DNA from: DASQFQ01 sp035633075
Lineage (GTDB): Bacteria; Actinomycetota; Thermoleophilia; Solirubrobacterales; Solirubrobacteraceae
DNA length: 17,263 nucleotides
Reading direction: 5' to 3'
Assembly: GCA_035633075.1 (NCBI GenBank)
Contig: DASQFQ010000269.1
Coordinates: forward strand, 1 to 17,263
Positions 9,248 to 17,263 of this stretch are shown here, piece by piece (within the stretch, counting starts at the first letter, position 1; every line of letters starts with the position of its first letter). The translations under genes were made by a program, and so were the position numbers. The notes beneath the pieces were generated by a model, which had not been told where the DNA came from, did no database searches, and worked only from the letters and a program-made list of their open reading frames with translations.

Positions 9248-9607
9248 TCAGTCGTCGCGTCCGCGCCCGCGGCCTCGGCCGCGTCCGCCGCCGCCTCCGT
9301 GGTCGTCGCCGGCTTCGGTCGTGGGAACGGCGGTCGGCACCGCGGTGGGGACCGCGGTCGGGACGGCTGTGGGCGTCGCCCGAGCCCGGGTGCGCTTGCG
9401 GGCGCGCTTGGCGCGAGACGCCGGAGTCGCCGTTCGCCGGGGGGTGGGAGTGGCCGACGGCGCCAGCGACCGGCCGGCGCTGATGGGCTCGGAGGACAGC
9501 CCGACGCGCTGGGTCGATAGGCGACTCGCCGCGTAGGTCACGCCCGCGGTCAGCACGAGCCCGGCGAGGGCGGCGAGGATCCAGGCGAAGCGGTGCACGC
9601 CGAGCAC
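9248..9607 (-). CDS. Small membrane-anchored low-complexity protein after the histidine kinase
   Basis: Unrecognised protein of about 119 residues. Residues 6-27 form one hydrophobic helix (WILAALAGLVLTAGVTYAA), which would anchor it or act as a signal. The rest is low complexity: a Ser/Pro/Thr stretch, a strongly basic block (RAKRARKRTRARA, 65-77), four TAVP units (80-95) and a C terminus of acidic DDH, Gly run, alternating RG and final RDD. The start is GTG at 9607, 16 bases after the kinase stop; GTG at 9598 is an alternative. Position suggests co-transcription with the response regulator and kinase. Its layout resembles the plus-strand protein at 11780..12205. The basic and Gly/Arg-rich tail could contact wall polymers or phosphate groups, but no function can be assigned. 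Confidence 0.6.
   Translation of the reverse strand: MLGVHRFAWILAALAGLVLTAGVTYAASRLSTQRVGLSSEPISAGRSLAPSATPTPRRTATPASRAKRARKRTRARATPTAVPTAVPTAVPTAVPTTEAGDDHGGGGGRGRGRGRGRDD
9323..9370. repeat. 12-base tandem repeat, four copies
   Basis: Four imperfect 12-base units encode the Thr-Ala-Val-Pro repeats of the small membrane protein on the minus strand. Units differ mainly at third codon positions, so the protein repeat is better conserved than the DNA, which suggests selection on the peptide. Confidence 0.75.
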
Positions 9608-9623
9608 CGTACCCCGGCGCGGG

Positions 9624-10970
9624 TTAAGCGCCGTCAAACGGGAGGACGACGGTCGCCACTGCGCCGCCGCCATCCCGGTTGGCGAGCCGGACGTCCCCCC
9701 CCCAGCGCCGGATGAGCTCGCGCGCGATGGGCAGGCCGAGCCCCGTGCCCGGGACACCCGAGCGCCCGACCCGGCCGCGGTGGAAGCGCTCGAAGACCTC
9801 GGCCAGCTCCTCGGGTGCCAGGCCGGGGCCGTCGTCGAGGACGTCGACGGCGCCTGGGCGGGCGACAATAGTGACCTCGCCGCTCCCGTAGTGCAGCCCG
9901 TTCTCGACCAGCGCGTCGAGCGCGCGATCGAGGTCCGCCGGGGCGCAGCGCACGGGCGGCACCGGCGCGCCGGCCAGCGCGGTCACCCCGCGACCATCCC
10001 AGCGCGCCGCCGCCCGGCGCGCGGCGTCGACGAGATCGACCCGCTCCGCGGGCGCGTCGACCTCTCCCGCCTGGGAGAGCACCAGCAGTTCGCCCACCAT
10101 CGCCGCGAGCCGGTCGACCTCCTTCAGGCCCGCGTCGATCTCCTCCTGGGCGGCGGGCTCGCGCGCGACCGCGCGGGCCTCCTCGAGCCGCAGGCGCAGG
10201 CCGCTGAGTGGGGTGCGAAGCTGGTGCGACGCGTCGGCCACGAACTCGCGCTGGCCCGCGACGAGTCGCTCCAGGCGCTCGGTCATCAGGTTGAAGGTCT
10301 CGGCGAGCGAGCGCTGCTCGGCACTGCCCTCCACGCGGGCGCGGACCGACAGGTCGCCGTGGCTCACCCGTGCAGCGGCCTCGTCGAGCCGGCGCAGCGG
10401 CCCGGCGATCTGGCGGGCGATGAGGGCGCCGGCGGCGAGGCCCAGCAGGAGCACGAGCCCGCCGATCGCGACGAGCCCGAGGATCGAGGCGCGCGTGGCC
10501 CGGCGGACGGCGTCGACGCTCTGGGTGACGCGCACGGCGCCCTCCGGGACGCCGCGCCGCAGCACCGGCACCGCGGTGGCGAGGATCCGCTGGCGCAGCG
10601 TGGCGCTCTCGCGGATCTCCTGCGTAGAGCGCCCGCGCAGGGCGGAGGCGATCTCCGGGCGGCTGGCGTAGGAGGCGCCGAGCGTGTCCTCCCCTGTCGA
10701 GTCGGCGAGCAGCGTCCCCCGCGCGTCGACGATCACGACCCGCCCGCGCGACCGGCCGCCGGCCACGGCGGCGAGCTCGCGCAGCCTCCCGGCGCTCTCG
10801 CGACCGAGCTGCCCCGCCGCGGTGGCGGCCACCACCTCGGCCTCGCTGAGCGCCTGCGAGCGCACCTCGGCGTTGACGCGATCGCGCAGGTTGAGCGCGA
10901 GCGGCACCTCGAGCGCGACGATCGCCAGCAGCAGCACGTAGGCGAGCGCCAGCAGCAGGCGGGTGCGCAG
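9624..10970 (-). CDS. Sensor histidine kinase (HAMP-HisKA-HATPase)
   Basis: Membrane sensor kinase partner of the response regulator encoded just upstream. Counting from the CTG start, 448 residues: membrane segment 1 (about 5-26), an extracytoplasmic sensor of about 130 residues, segment 2 (about 161-185), HAMP (about 186-238), HisKA with phospho-acceptor His249 in FVADASHQLRTPLSG, and a HATPase domain with N box ALVENGLHYG (353-362), G1 DDGPGL (379-384) and G2 GTGLGLPIA (408-416). The sensor shows no recognisable ligand motif. No ATG, GTG or TTG sits where the protein should begin. A GGAGGA site (10986-10991) precedes GTA-ACC-CTG, so the start may be CTG (used here) or another rare codon; GTG at 10937 would cut into the first membrane helix. 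A run of nine G (9695-9703) lies in the coding strand near the C terminus. Confidence 0.88.
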   Translation of the reverse strand: MRTRLLLALAYVLLLAIVALEVPLALNLRDRVNAEVRSQALSEAEVVAATAAGQLGRESAGRLRELAAVAGGRSRGRVVIVDARGTLLADSTGEDTLGASYASRPEIASALRGRSTQEIRESATLRQRILATAVPVLRRGVPEGAVRVTQSVDAVRRATRASILGLVAIGGLVLLLGLAAGALIARQIAGPLRRLDEAAARVSHGDLSVRARVEGSAEQRSLAETFNLMTERLERLVAGQREFVADASHQLRTPLSGLRLRLEEARAVAREPAAQEEIDAGLKEVDRLAAMVGELLVLSQAGEVDAPAERVDLVDAARRAAARWDGRGVTALAGAPVPPVRCAPADLDRALDALVENGLHYGSGEVTIVARPGAVDVLDDGPGLAPEELAEVFERFHRGRVGRSGVPGTGLGLPIARELIRRWGGDVRLANRDGGGAVATVVLPFDGA

Positions 10971-10972
10971 GG

Positions 10973-11707
10973 TTACGGCCGCTGCTCCTCCGGCGCGCGG
11001 AACCGGAAACCCACGCCGCGCACCGTCTGCAGGTACTCCGCGGTCTCGGCGGTCTCCCCGAGCTTCTGGCGCAGCCAGCGGACGTGCACGTCGAGCGTCT
11101 TCGTCGAGCCGAACCAGTTCTCGTCCCAGACCCTGTCCATCAGCTCCTCGCGCTTCACGACGCGGCCGGCGTTGCTCACCAGCTCGGCGAGCAGGTCGAA
11201 CTCCTTGCGGCTCAGCGGGAGCTCGTCGCCGCGCAGGGAGGCGCGGCGCGCGGCGATGTCGACCTCGAGCTCGCCGATGATGACCGGCTCGGGCGTGTCC
11301 TCGGCCGCCGCCGGCCCGGAGCGCCGCAGGACGGCGCGCATGCGGGCGATCAGCTCCGCTCCGCTGAAAGGCTTCACCACGTAGTCGTCGGCGCCCAGCT
11401 CCAGCCCGACGATGCGGTCGGTCTCCGTGCCGCGGGCGGTGAGGATGATGATCGGCACCGAGGATCGACTGCGCAACGTCCGGCACACGTCGCGGCCGTC
11501 GCCGTCTGGGAGGTGGAGGTCGAGCAGGACGAGGTCGGGCTCGAGCCGCTCGGCGAGCTCCAGCGCCCGCGCGGCCGTCCCCGCGACCACGGGCTCGAAG
11601 CCCTCCCGCGTCATCGCGCGAGAGAACGGCTCGGAGATCGAGGGCTCGTCCTCGACGAAGAGGATGCGGGGGTGCTCGGGGATGGCCACACCCTGAATGT
11701 AGATCAC
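10973..11707 (-). CDS. OmpR/PhoB-family response regulator
   Basis: Cytoplasmic DNA-binding response regulator of up to 244 residues. The receiver domain (about 14-128) has the acidic pocket VEDE (18-21), phospho-acceptor Asp63 in LLDLHLPDGDG, Thr90 and Lys112 in YVVKPF. The C-terminal winged helix (about 140-238) has SRKEFDLLAEL, KREELMDRVW and TLDVHVRWLRQKLG, ending at VRGVGFRF, all typical of OmpR/PhoB. GTG at 11707 gives the longest form. A second in-frame GTG at 11689 starts seven residues before the conserved RILFVEDE and is equally plausible; a run of seven C on the plus strand (11707-11713) forms a G-rich ribosome-site-like tract here. Only two bases separate its TAA from the putative kinase start. 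Targets are unknown; the adjacent small exported proteins are candidates. Confidence 0.93.
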   Translation of the reverse strand: MIYIQGVAIPEHPRILFVEDEPSISEPFSRAMTREGFEPVVAGTAARALELAERLEPDLVLLDLHLPDGDGRDVCRTLRSRSSVPIIILTARGTETDRIVGLELGADDYVVKPFSGAELIARMRAVLRRSGPAAAEDTPEPVIIGELEVDIAARRASLRGDELPLSRKEFDLLAELVSNAGRVVKREELMDRVWDENWFGSTKTLDVHVRWLRQKLGETAETAEYLQTVRGVGFRFRAPEEQRP

Positions 11708-11728
11708 CCCCCCAGGTTTTCCCCCGCC

Positions 11729-13381
11729 TTAACCAGCGCTTGGAGGGGGCTTGCCCAGCCCCTGCGCATCCTGCTGTGCATGAGAACTCCACGCAAGCAG
11801 ATCGCCGCCGGGGTCACGGCCCTGGCGATCGGCGTCCTCGCCGCCGCGGCACTCGCCTCGAGCGACGACACGCCCACCAGCCCAACAACCCCCGCGGCCG
11901 CCACCCCGGCCGCCACGCAGACGCCCGCCGCCGGCGAGGCCGTACACCGCCAACGTGGTCGCGAGCGAACGCGCACGCGCTCCCGCGACGACCGCGGCCG
12001 CGAGGCCCAGCTCGAGCACCGCAGCGGCGACGACCACGGCCACCGCCGCGGCCGCGAGACCGAGCTCGAGCACCGCAGCGGCGACGACCACAGCCACCGC
12101 CGCGGCCGCGGCCGCGGGGCCGACGACGAGGCCGAGCACCATGGTGGCGAGGAAGACGGCCACCGCCACGGTCGTAACCGCGGCCACGGCGGCGGAGACG
12201 ACTGACCGAGCCAGGGGGCGCCACGCGGCGCCCCGGGAGATCCCGATACTCACCGCCGTGGAGGTGTTCGCGCCCAGCCGGAGAGAGGCCACGCTTGCCC
12301 GCAGCCGCTCGGCGACGGTCGCGGCGGTGGGGGCGCTCGTGCCGTCGAGCATGACGGCGAACTCGTCGCCACCTACGCGCCCGCAGACGTCGCCCGGTCG
12401 CAGCTCGGCCACGATGCAAGCGGCCACCTCGCGTAGCGTCTGGTCGCCGGCCGCATGCCCGTGCACGTCGTTGATGCCCTTGAAGTCATCGACGTCGATC
12501 GCGAGGACGCTCAGCGTCCGCTCCTCGCGGGTGGCGCGCGCCAGCCCATCCTCGACGCTTTCGCGGAACGACCGATGGTTGAGCAGCCCGGTCAGCGGAT
12601 CTGTCAGGGCGAGCGCTTCCACGTGCCGGTGCGTGCGCTCGAGCTCCGCGGCCATGCCGTCGAACTCGGCGGCGACCTGGCCCAGCTCGTCTTGGCGCCG
12701 CCAGCCCAGCCGGACGTTCGCCTCGCCGGCGCCAATGCGCTGCGCGGCGTCAGAAAGGCGCCCGAGCGGGCGCAGGACTGCCAGGCGAAGGACCAGCAAC
12801 AGGGCGAGAGCGAAGACCAGCGCGAGGCCCGCGGTCAAAAGAGTGACGAATCGGCGATCGCGCTCGAGGGCCGCGTCGAGCGGCAGGAGGTCGTAGTGGA
12901 GGCCCAGGGATGCGACCCGGGCGCGACCGGGCTCACGCAGGGCGAAGTTGAGCTCGCCGAGGTGTGTCTCGCCCTCGCGCTCTTCCTCATAGACCGACTT
13001 CCCGGTCCGGATGGGCTCGAGGTCGTGGGCTCCGACAGGTTTGGTGAGGTCCCCGGCGTCGGTGCTGGCCACGTGACGCCCGCCCCCATCCGCTGTGTAG
13101 ACGTTCACCTTTCGGATGCCCGGATTGAGATCCTGCAGACGGTCGAGGCGTCGCTCGAGCTCCGCGGGGCGCCGCAGCAGGCCCTCGTCGAAATCGTCGG
13201 AGAACGTCGTGGCAATAGCCGTCACGATCGCCTGACCGGAGCGTGAATAACCCTGTTCGAGCCGCTGGTTCACGTAGCGGTCCATCACGAACGCCAGCCC
13301 CGCGAAGGCGACGAGCACGACGAGGATCAGGCGCGTCTTGAGGGTGCGCGGGGCAATCGCAGCCAGCCATCCGAGGTTCAT
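11729..13381 (-). CDS. Membrane diguanylate cyclase with incomplete GGDEF domain and antisense-derived tail
   Basis: Predicted to make cyclic di-GMP at the membrane. Segment 1 is at about 15-33, an extracytoplasmic sensor at about 34-177, segment 2 at about 178-203 and HAMP at about 204-258. The GGDEF domain begins DPLTGLLNHRSF (261-272) and has DVDDFKGIND (296-305), the inhibitory-site RPGD (328-331) and an intact GGDEF (337-341). Homology ends at VSIGIS (about residue 382, near 12236), so the last 25-30 residues of a normal domain (the AD.ALY.AK..GRN helix) are absent in every minus frame nearby. The frame stays open to 11729 as an Ala/Val-rich tail antisense to the 11780..12205 gene, giving 550 codons. 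It may be a truncated gene at a rearrangement or a degraded cyclase. The ATG at 13381 is chosen because the membrane segment follows it. Confidence 0.7.
   Translation of the reverse strand: MNLGWLAAIAPRTLKTRLILVVLVAFAGLAFVMDRYVNQRLEQGYSRSGQAIVTAIATTFSDDFDEGLLRRPAELERRLDRLQDLNPGIRKVNVYTADGGGRHVASTDAGDLTKPVGAHDLEPIRTGKSVYEEEREGETHLGELNFALREPGRARVASLGLHYDLLPLDAALERDRRFVTLLTAGLALVFALALLLVLRLAVLRPLGRLSDAAQRIGAGEANVRLGWRRQDELGQVAAEFDGMAAELERTHRHVEALALTDPLTGLLNHRSFRESVEDGLARATREERTLSVLAIDVDDFKGINDVHGHAAGDQTLREVAACIVAELRPGDVCGRVGGDEFAVMLDGTSAPTAATVAERLRASVASLRLGANTSTAVSIGISRGAAWRPLARSVVSAAVAAVTTVAVAVFLATMVLGLVVGPAAAAAAVAVVVAAAVLELGLAAAAVAVVVAAAVLELGLAAAVVAGARARSLATTLAVYGLAGGGRLRGGRGGGRGGCWAGGRVVARGECRGGEDADRQGRDPGGDLLAWSSHAQQDAQGLGKPPPSAG
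11780..12205 (+). CDS. Small exported protein with His/Asp/Arg-rich 18-residue repeats
   Basis: Unrecognised 141-residue protein, lying antisense to the tail of the cyclase open frame. N terminus MRTPRKQIAAGV, a hydrophobic core (about 9-26) and ALAS at 24-27 make a good signal peptide. A Thr/Pro/Ala-rich linker follows (31-51), then a charged region with two near-identical 18-residue units built on LEHRSGDD followed by HGHRRGRE or HSHRRGRG (about 78-113), and a His/Glu/Asp/Gly tail ending HGGGDD. Third codon positions are almost all G or C, as expected for a real gene here. Clustered His, Asp and Glu suggest binding of divalent metals outside the membrane, but this is inference. It is transcribed divergently from the response regulator. 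A GC-rich hairpin ten bases after the stop supports the gene end. No Shine-Dalgarno is seen. Confidence 0.65.
   Translation: MRTPRKQIAAGVTALAIGVLAAAALASSDDTPTSPTTPAAATPAATQTPAAGEAVHRQRGRERTRTRSRDDRGREAQLEHRSGDDHGHRRGRETELEHRSGDDHSHRRGRGRGADDEAEHHGGEEDGHRHGRNRGHGGGDD
12009..12116. repeat. 54-base tandem repeat, two copies
   Basis: Two adjacent 54-base units (12009-12062 and 12063-12116) are nearly identical for the first 50 or so bases, beginning at AGCTCGAGCACC. They encode the 18-residue His/Asp/Arg units of the plus-strand protein. The period is a multiple of three, so the reading frame is preserved; on the other strand the same DNA reads as Ala/Val-rich hydrophobic repeats. Confidence 0.85.
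12215..12234 (+). terminator. GC-rich hairpin after the small exported protein gene
   Basis: Perfect 8-base stem GGGGCGCC / GGCGCCCC with the loop ACGC, starting ten bases after the TGA at 12205. There is no T tract, as is common for terminators of GC-rich actinobacteria. It coincides with the point where GGDEF homology on the minus strand stops. The structure is directly visible; terminator function is inferred. Confidence 0.45.
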
Positions 13382-13445
13382 CCTGTCTGCATCGACAAGC
13401 GCCCCGCGGACGTGAGCGTCACAGCGGCACGCGGGCCCTCGCCAC

Positions 13446-13886
13446 TCAGCGCCGGCGGCGGATGCGCACCGGCACGAGCTCGGTCCCGGTCGCCTCGTAG
13501 CGGACGACCTCGGCCCGGAAGGACCGGCGCACACTCTCGATCTCCTCGGCCGTCTGCCGGCGCAGCTCGTCGGAGAGCTGCTCGAGGGCCTCCAGGCGCC
13601 GCCCCATGCGCTCGAGCTGCGCCTCGAGCTGGAAGACCTTCTCCACCCCGGCGAGGTTCATCCCCAGCTCGGCCGTCATCTCCTGGATGCGCCGCAGGCG
13701 GTCGACGTCCTCCTGTGAGTACAGCCGGGTGCCCTTGGGCGAGCGCTTGGGGGCGATCAGCCCGCGGCTCTCGTACATACGCAGGGTCTGGGGATGCATG
13801 CCGGCAAGCTCCGCCGCCACCGAGATCATGAACACGCCGCGATCGTGGTCGAGCGCGTCGGCCCGCCGGATGCGCCGGGCGCTCAC
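13446..13886 (-). CDS. hspR: MerR-family heat-shock repressor HspR
   Basis: Repressor of heat-shock genes that in actinobacteria binds HAIR operators, with DnaK acting as co-repressor. The 146 residues hold an N-terminal winged HTH of the MerR type (about 18-87): VFMISVAAELAGMHPQTLRMYESRGLI, then PKRSPKGTRLYSQEDVDRLRRIQEM, a very typical HspR stretch, and GMNLAGVEKVF. A coiled-coil (about 84-125) for dimer formation and a basic end (RIRRRR) follow. No Cys metal-binding cluster is present, as expected for HspR. The GTG start overlaps the dnaJ stop (GTGA) and has GGAAGG four bases upstream. It is the last gene of the dnaK operon; the likely targets are this operon and clpB. The cyclase gene follows after 64 bases. 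Confidence 0.95.
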   Translation of the reverse strand: MSARRIRRADALDHDRGVFMISVAAELAGMHPQTLRMYESRGLIAPKRSPKGTRLYSQEDVDRLRRIQEMTAELGMNLAGVEKVFQLEAQLERMGRRLEALEQLSDELRRQTAEEIESVRRSFRAEVVRYEATGTELVPVRIRRRR

Positions 13887-15013
13887 GACGCCTTCCGGCG
13901 CGCGTCGCGCAGCAGCGCCTCGCGCGGGTTGCCGTTCATGACCTTGGAGAGCTCCTCGACGGCCTCGCGCTGCTCGCTCGAGAGGTCCTTGGGGACGTCG
14001 ATCACGAAGCGGTAGCGCATGTCGCCGCGGCCGCGGCCGCCGAGCACCGGCGGCCCCTCGCCGCGCAGGCGCTGCACGGTCCCGTGGCGCGTGCCGCCCG
14101 GCACTCGGAGCTTCTTGGTGCCGTGCAGGGTCGGCACCTCCACGTCGGCGCCCCCGATCGCCTCGGCGACGGTGATGGGGACCTCGACCTCGAGGTTGTC
14201 GCCGCGCCGCCGGAAGATCGGCGACGCCTCGACGCGGCAGACCACGAACAGGTCTCCCGGAGGCCCGCCGCGCAGCCCCGCCTCGCCCTTGCCGGGGAGG
14301 CGGATCCGCGAGCCGTCCCTCACGCCCGCCGGGATGTTCACGCGGTACTTCTTGAGCTCGCGCGTGCGCCCCTCGCCGCCGCAGGTCGGGCAGGGCTGCT
14401 CGATGACGGTGCCCGAGCCGCCGCAGCGCGGGCACGGCCGCGTGATGGAGAACAAACCCTGGCCCTGGGACTCGACGCCGCGACCCTGGCACACCGGGCA
14501 CACCACCGGGCTGGTGCCCGGCCGCGCGCCGCTGCCGCGGCAGGTCGTGCAGGGCGCATGAGTGGTCACCGACACGGGCACTTGCGCGCCCTGGACGGCC
14601 TGGTCGAAGGAGAGCGACACGGTCGTCTCGAGGTCGCGCCCGCGCTCGGCGACCGGGCGGGTGCGCGCGCCGCGCCCCCCGGTCGTACTGAAGATGCCGG
14701 AGAGGATGTCGGAGAAGGAGCCGAAGTCCCCCCCGGCGGCGTTCCCGCCACCCGCGCCTCCGCCTCCGCCACCCCCGAACGGGTTGGCCCCGCCGAAGAT
14801 CGAGCCGCCGCGGTCGTAGCGCTTGCGCTTCTCCGCGTCGGACAGGACGTCGTAGGCCTCGGAGATCTGCTTGAAGCGATCCTCGGCTCCCCGATCGGAG
14901 TTCGTGTCCGGGTGGTACTTGCGGGCCAGCTTGCGGTAGGCCCTCTTGATCTCGTCCTGGGAGGCCTTGCGGTCGACGCCCAGGGTCTTGTAGTAGTCCG
15001 TCGTCGTAGCCAC
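13883..15013 (-). CDS. dnaJ: Chaperone DnaJ (Hsp40)
   Basis: Co-chaperone that delivers substrates to DnaK and stimulates its ATPase. The 376 residues are a full type I DnaJ: J domain (about 5-70) with HPD at 34-36, a Gly/Phe-rich linker with an unusually long Gly run (79-90), a zinc-binding region with four CxxCxGxG units (Cys 155/158, 172/175, 194/197, 208/211), and two C-terminal beta domains ending in the dimerisation segment. All eight Cys are present. The start is GTG, with AGGAG overlapping the grpE stop. The J domain begins DYYKTLGV, as in DnaJ1-type actinobacterial proteins. The stop overlaps the hspR start. Second gene copies (dnaJ2) are common in actinobacteria, but this one belongs to the dnaK operon. 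Confidence 0.97.
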   Translation of the reverse strand: MATTTDYYKTLGVDRKASQDEIKRAYRKLARKYHPDTNSDRGAEDRFKQISEAYDVLSDAEKRKRYDRGGSIFGGANPFGGGGGGGAGGGNAAGGDFGSFSDILSGIFSTTGGRGARTRPVAERGRDLETTVSLSFDQAVQGAQVPVSVTTHAPCTTCRGSGARPGTSPVVCPVCQGRGVESQGQGLFSITRPCPRCGGSGTVIEQPCPTCGGEGRTRELKKYRVNIPAGVRDGSRIRLPGKGEAGLRGGPPGDLFVVCRVEASPIFRRRGDNLEVEVPITVAEAIGGADVEVPTLHGTKKLRVPGGTRHGTVQRLRGEGPPVLGGRGRGDMRYRFVIDVPKDLSSEQREAVEELSKVMNGNPREALLRDARRKAS

Positions 15014-15019
15014 GGCCGG

Positions 15020-15024
15020 CTCCT
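15020..15024 (-). promoter_or_regulatory. Ribosome binding site of dnaJ, overlapping the grpE stop
   Basis: Minus-strand AGGAG shares bases with the grpE TAG stop and lies 6 bases before the dnaJ GTG at 15013. This supports that start and coupled translation of the chaperone genes. Confidence 0.7.
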
Positions 15025-15657
15025 ACGCGGCCACCACGACGCGGGCGGGCCGCAGCACCGCGCCGTTGAGCCGGTAGCCCTGCTGGTAGACCTCGGCCAC
15101 CGTGCCGGGCTCGGCGCCCTCGACGGGTTGGGACGCCATCGCCTCGTGCTCGGAGGGGTCGAAAGGATCGCCCTTGGGCGAGTACGCCTGGATGCCGACG
15201 CGCGACAGCGCGCCGATGAGCTCCTGCTGCACAAGGCGGATGCCGTCGAGCATCTCGCCGCCGCCCCTGTCTCGACCCTCCGGATCCGGGCTCTGCCCTA
15301 CGTTCGCCTCAGCCGCGCGCAGCGCGAGCTCGAGGTGGTCGAGCGCGGGCAGCAGCTCCTTGGCCAGCCGGCTCACCCCGCGGTCGGCCGCGCTGGCCGC
15401 CTCGCGCGCCGAGCGCTTGCGGAAGTTCTCGAAGTCCGCCTGAGTTCGCTGGGCGAGCGCCAGATACTCGGCGGCCCTTGCCTCGGCGGCGGCGAGGGAG
15501 TCAACGCCGACCTCCTCCGGCGGCGAGGTCTCCTCCTCCGCGGCCGGAGCGGGCAGCGGCTGCTCGGCCGCCGTCGCCTGGGCCTCCGCGGAGGGCTCGT
15601 CCGCCCCGGGCATAGCCGGGGCGGACTGCTCGTCGGTGTGGGTCTCGCGCTCGGCCA

Positions 15658-15658
<1 letters not shown>
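15023..15658 (-). CDS. grpE: Nucleotide exchange factor GrpE
   Basis: Dimeric exchange factor that releases ADP from DnaK. The 211 residues have an acidic, Ala/Pro-rich disordered N terminus (1-50), a long coiled-coil helix (about 55-120) with the conserved RTQADFENFRKR (71-82), and the C-terminal beta domain holding the family signature from GDPFDPSEHEAM (163-174) to GYRLNGAVLRPARVVV (194-209). Length and motifs are ordinary. The ATG shares one base with the dnaK stop (TGATG), which fixes the start. It is the second gene of the dnaK operon and is followed by dnaJ after a 9-base gap. Confidence 0.96.

Positions 15659-17263
<1,605 letters not shown>

Noticed and set aside
11935..11975. Minus-frame segment AVYGLAGGGR, faintly like the missing ALY.AK.GGR end of the GGDEF domain
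   Set aside because: The conserved Asp and Lys are absent, and it lies about 95 residues beyond the break instead of about 20. It is the complement of plus-strand coding sequence, so chance is likely.
11990..12200. Ala/Val-rich repeated membrane-like segments at the end of the cyclase frame
   Set aside because: These are the exact codon complement of Gly/Asp/His/Arg codons in the plus-strand repeat gene. I treat the plus reading, with its signal peptide and terminator hairpin, as the real one.
13410..13424. Short palindrome GTGA-GCG-TCAC between hspR and the cyclase gene
   Set aside because: Arms of only four bases are expected by chance in this composition, with no match to HAIR or other operators I know.

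Overview
The window is a gene-dense, very GC-rich bacterial chromosome segment. Most starts are GTG, and many genes are joined by 1-4 nt stop/start overlaps. The gene order dnaK-grpE-dnaJ-hspR, a MerR-family HspR and a separate clpB with a HAIR-like operator point to an actinobacterium. The exported protein at 5926..6600 has a C-terminal pattern (tVAFGRpnGPCGTF...TGSWTLQVD) that I associate from memory with Thermoleophilia (Solirubrobacterales-type) proteins. That placement is an inference. Nearly every gene is on the minus strand.

Region 1 (1..5834, minus) is a purine biosynthesis operon. In transcription order it holds a GYD-domain protein, purD, purE, purB, an M24-family metallopeptidase, purC, purS and the start of purQ. 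It makes GAR (PurD), CAIR (PurE), SAICAR (PurC) and the fumarate-releasing steps (PurB); PurS and PurQ are subunits of FGAM synthase. Two members are not purine enzymes: the GYD protein at the head, coupled to purD, and the M24 peptidase, coupled to purB. Neither purK nor purL lies in the visible part.

Region 2 (5835..6600) is a short divergent promoter region followed by a plus-strand secreted two-domain protein, convergent with clpB.

Region 3 (6613..9247) is clpB, with a sigma70-like promoter whose -10 and start region are overlapped by an inverted repeat resembling the HspR operator (HAIR).

Region 4 (9248..12205) is the most unusual part. An OmpR-type response regulator and a sensor histidine kinase are followed by a small membrane-anchored, low-complexity protein. 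On the other side of the pair a second small exported protein is encoded on the plus strand; it carries two copies of an 18-residue His/Asp/Arg repeat. The two small proteins share a layout: N-terminal hydrophobic segment, Thr/Pro/Ala linker, and Arg/Gly/Asp/His-rich C terminus.

Region 5 (11729..13381) is a membrane diguanylate cyclase gene whose GGDEF homology stops abruptly at a GC-rich hairpin just beyond the stop of the plus-strand gene. Its open frame then runs antisense through that whole gene. This looks like a rearrangement junction or a truncated cyclase.

Region 6 (13446..17263) is the chaperone operon dnaK (5' end outside the window), grpE, dnaJ and hspR. HspR probably represses its own operon and clpB, while DnaK/DnaJ/GrpE and ClpB together form the disaggregation machinery. 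No rRNA, tRNA, insertion sequence, phage gene or CRISPR array is visible, and no stretch over 300 bases lacks a gene.
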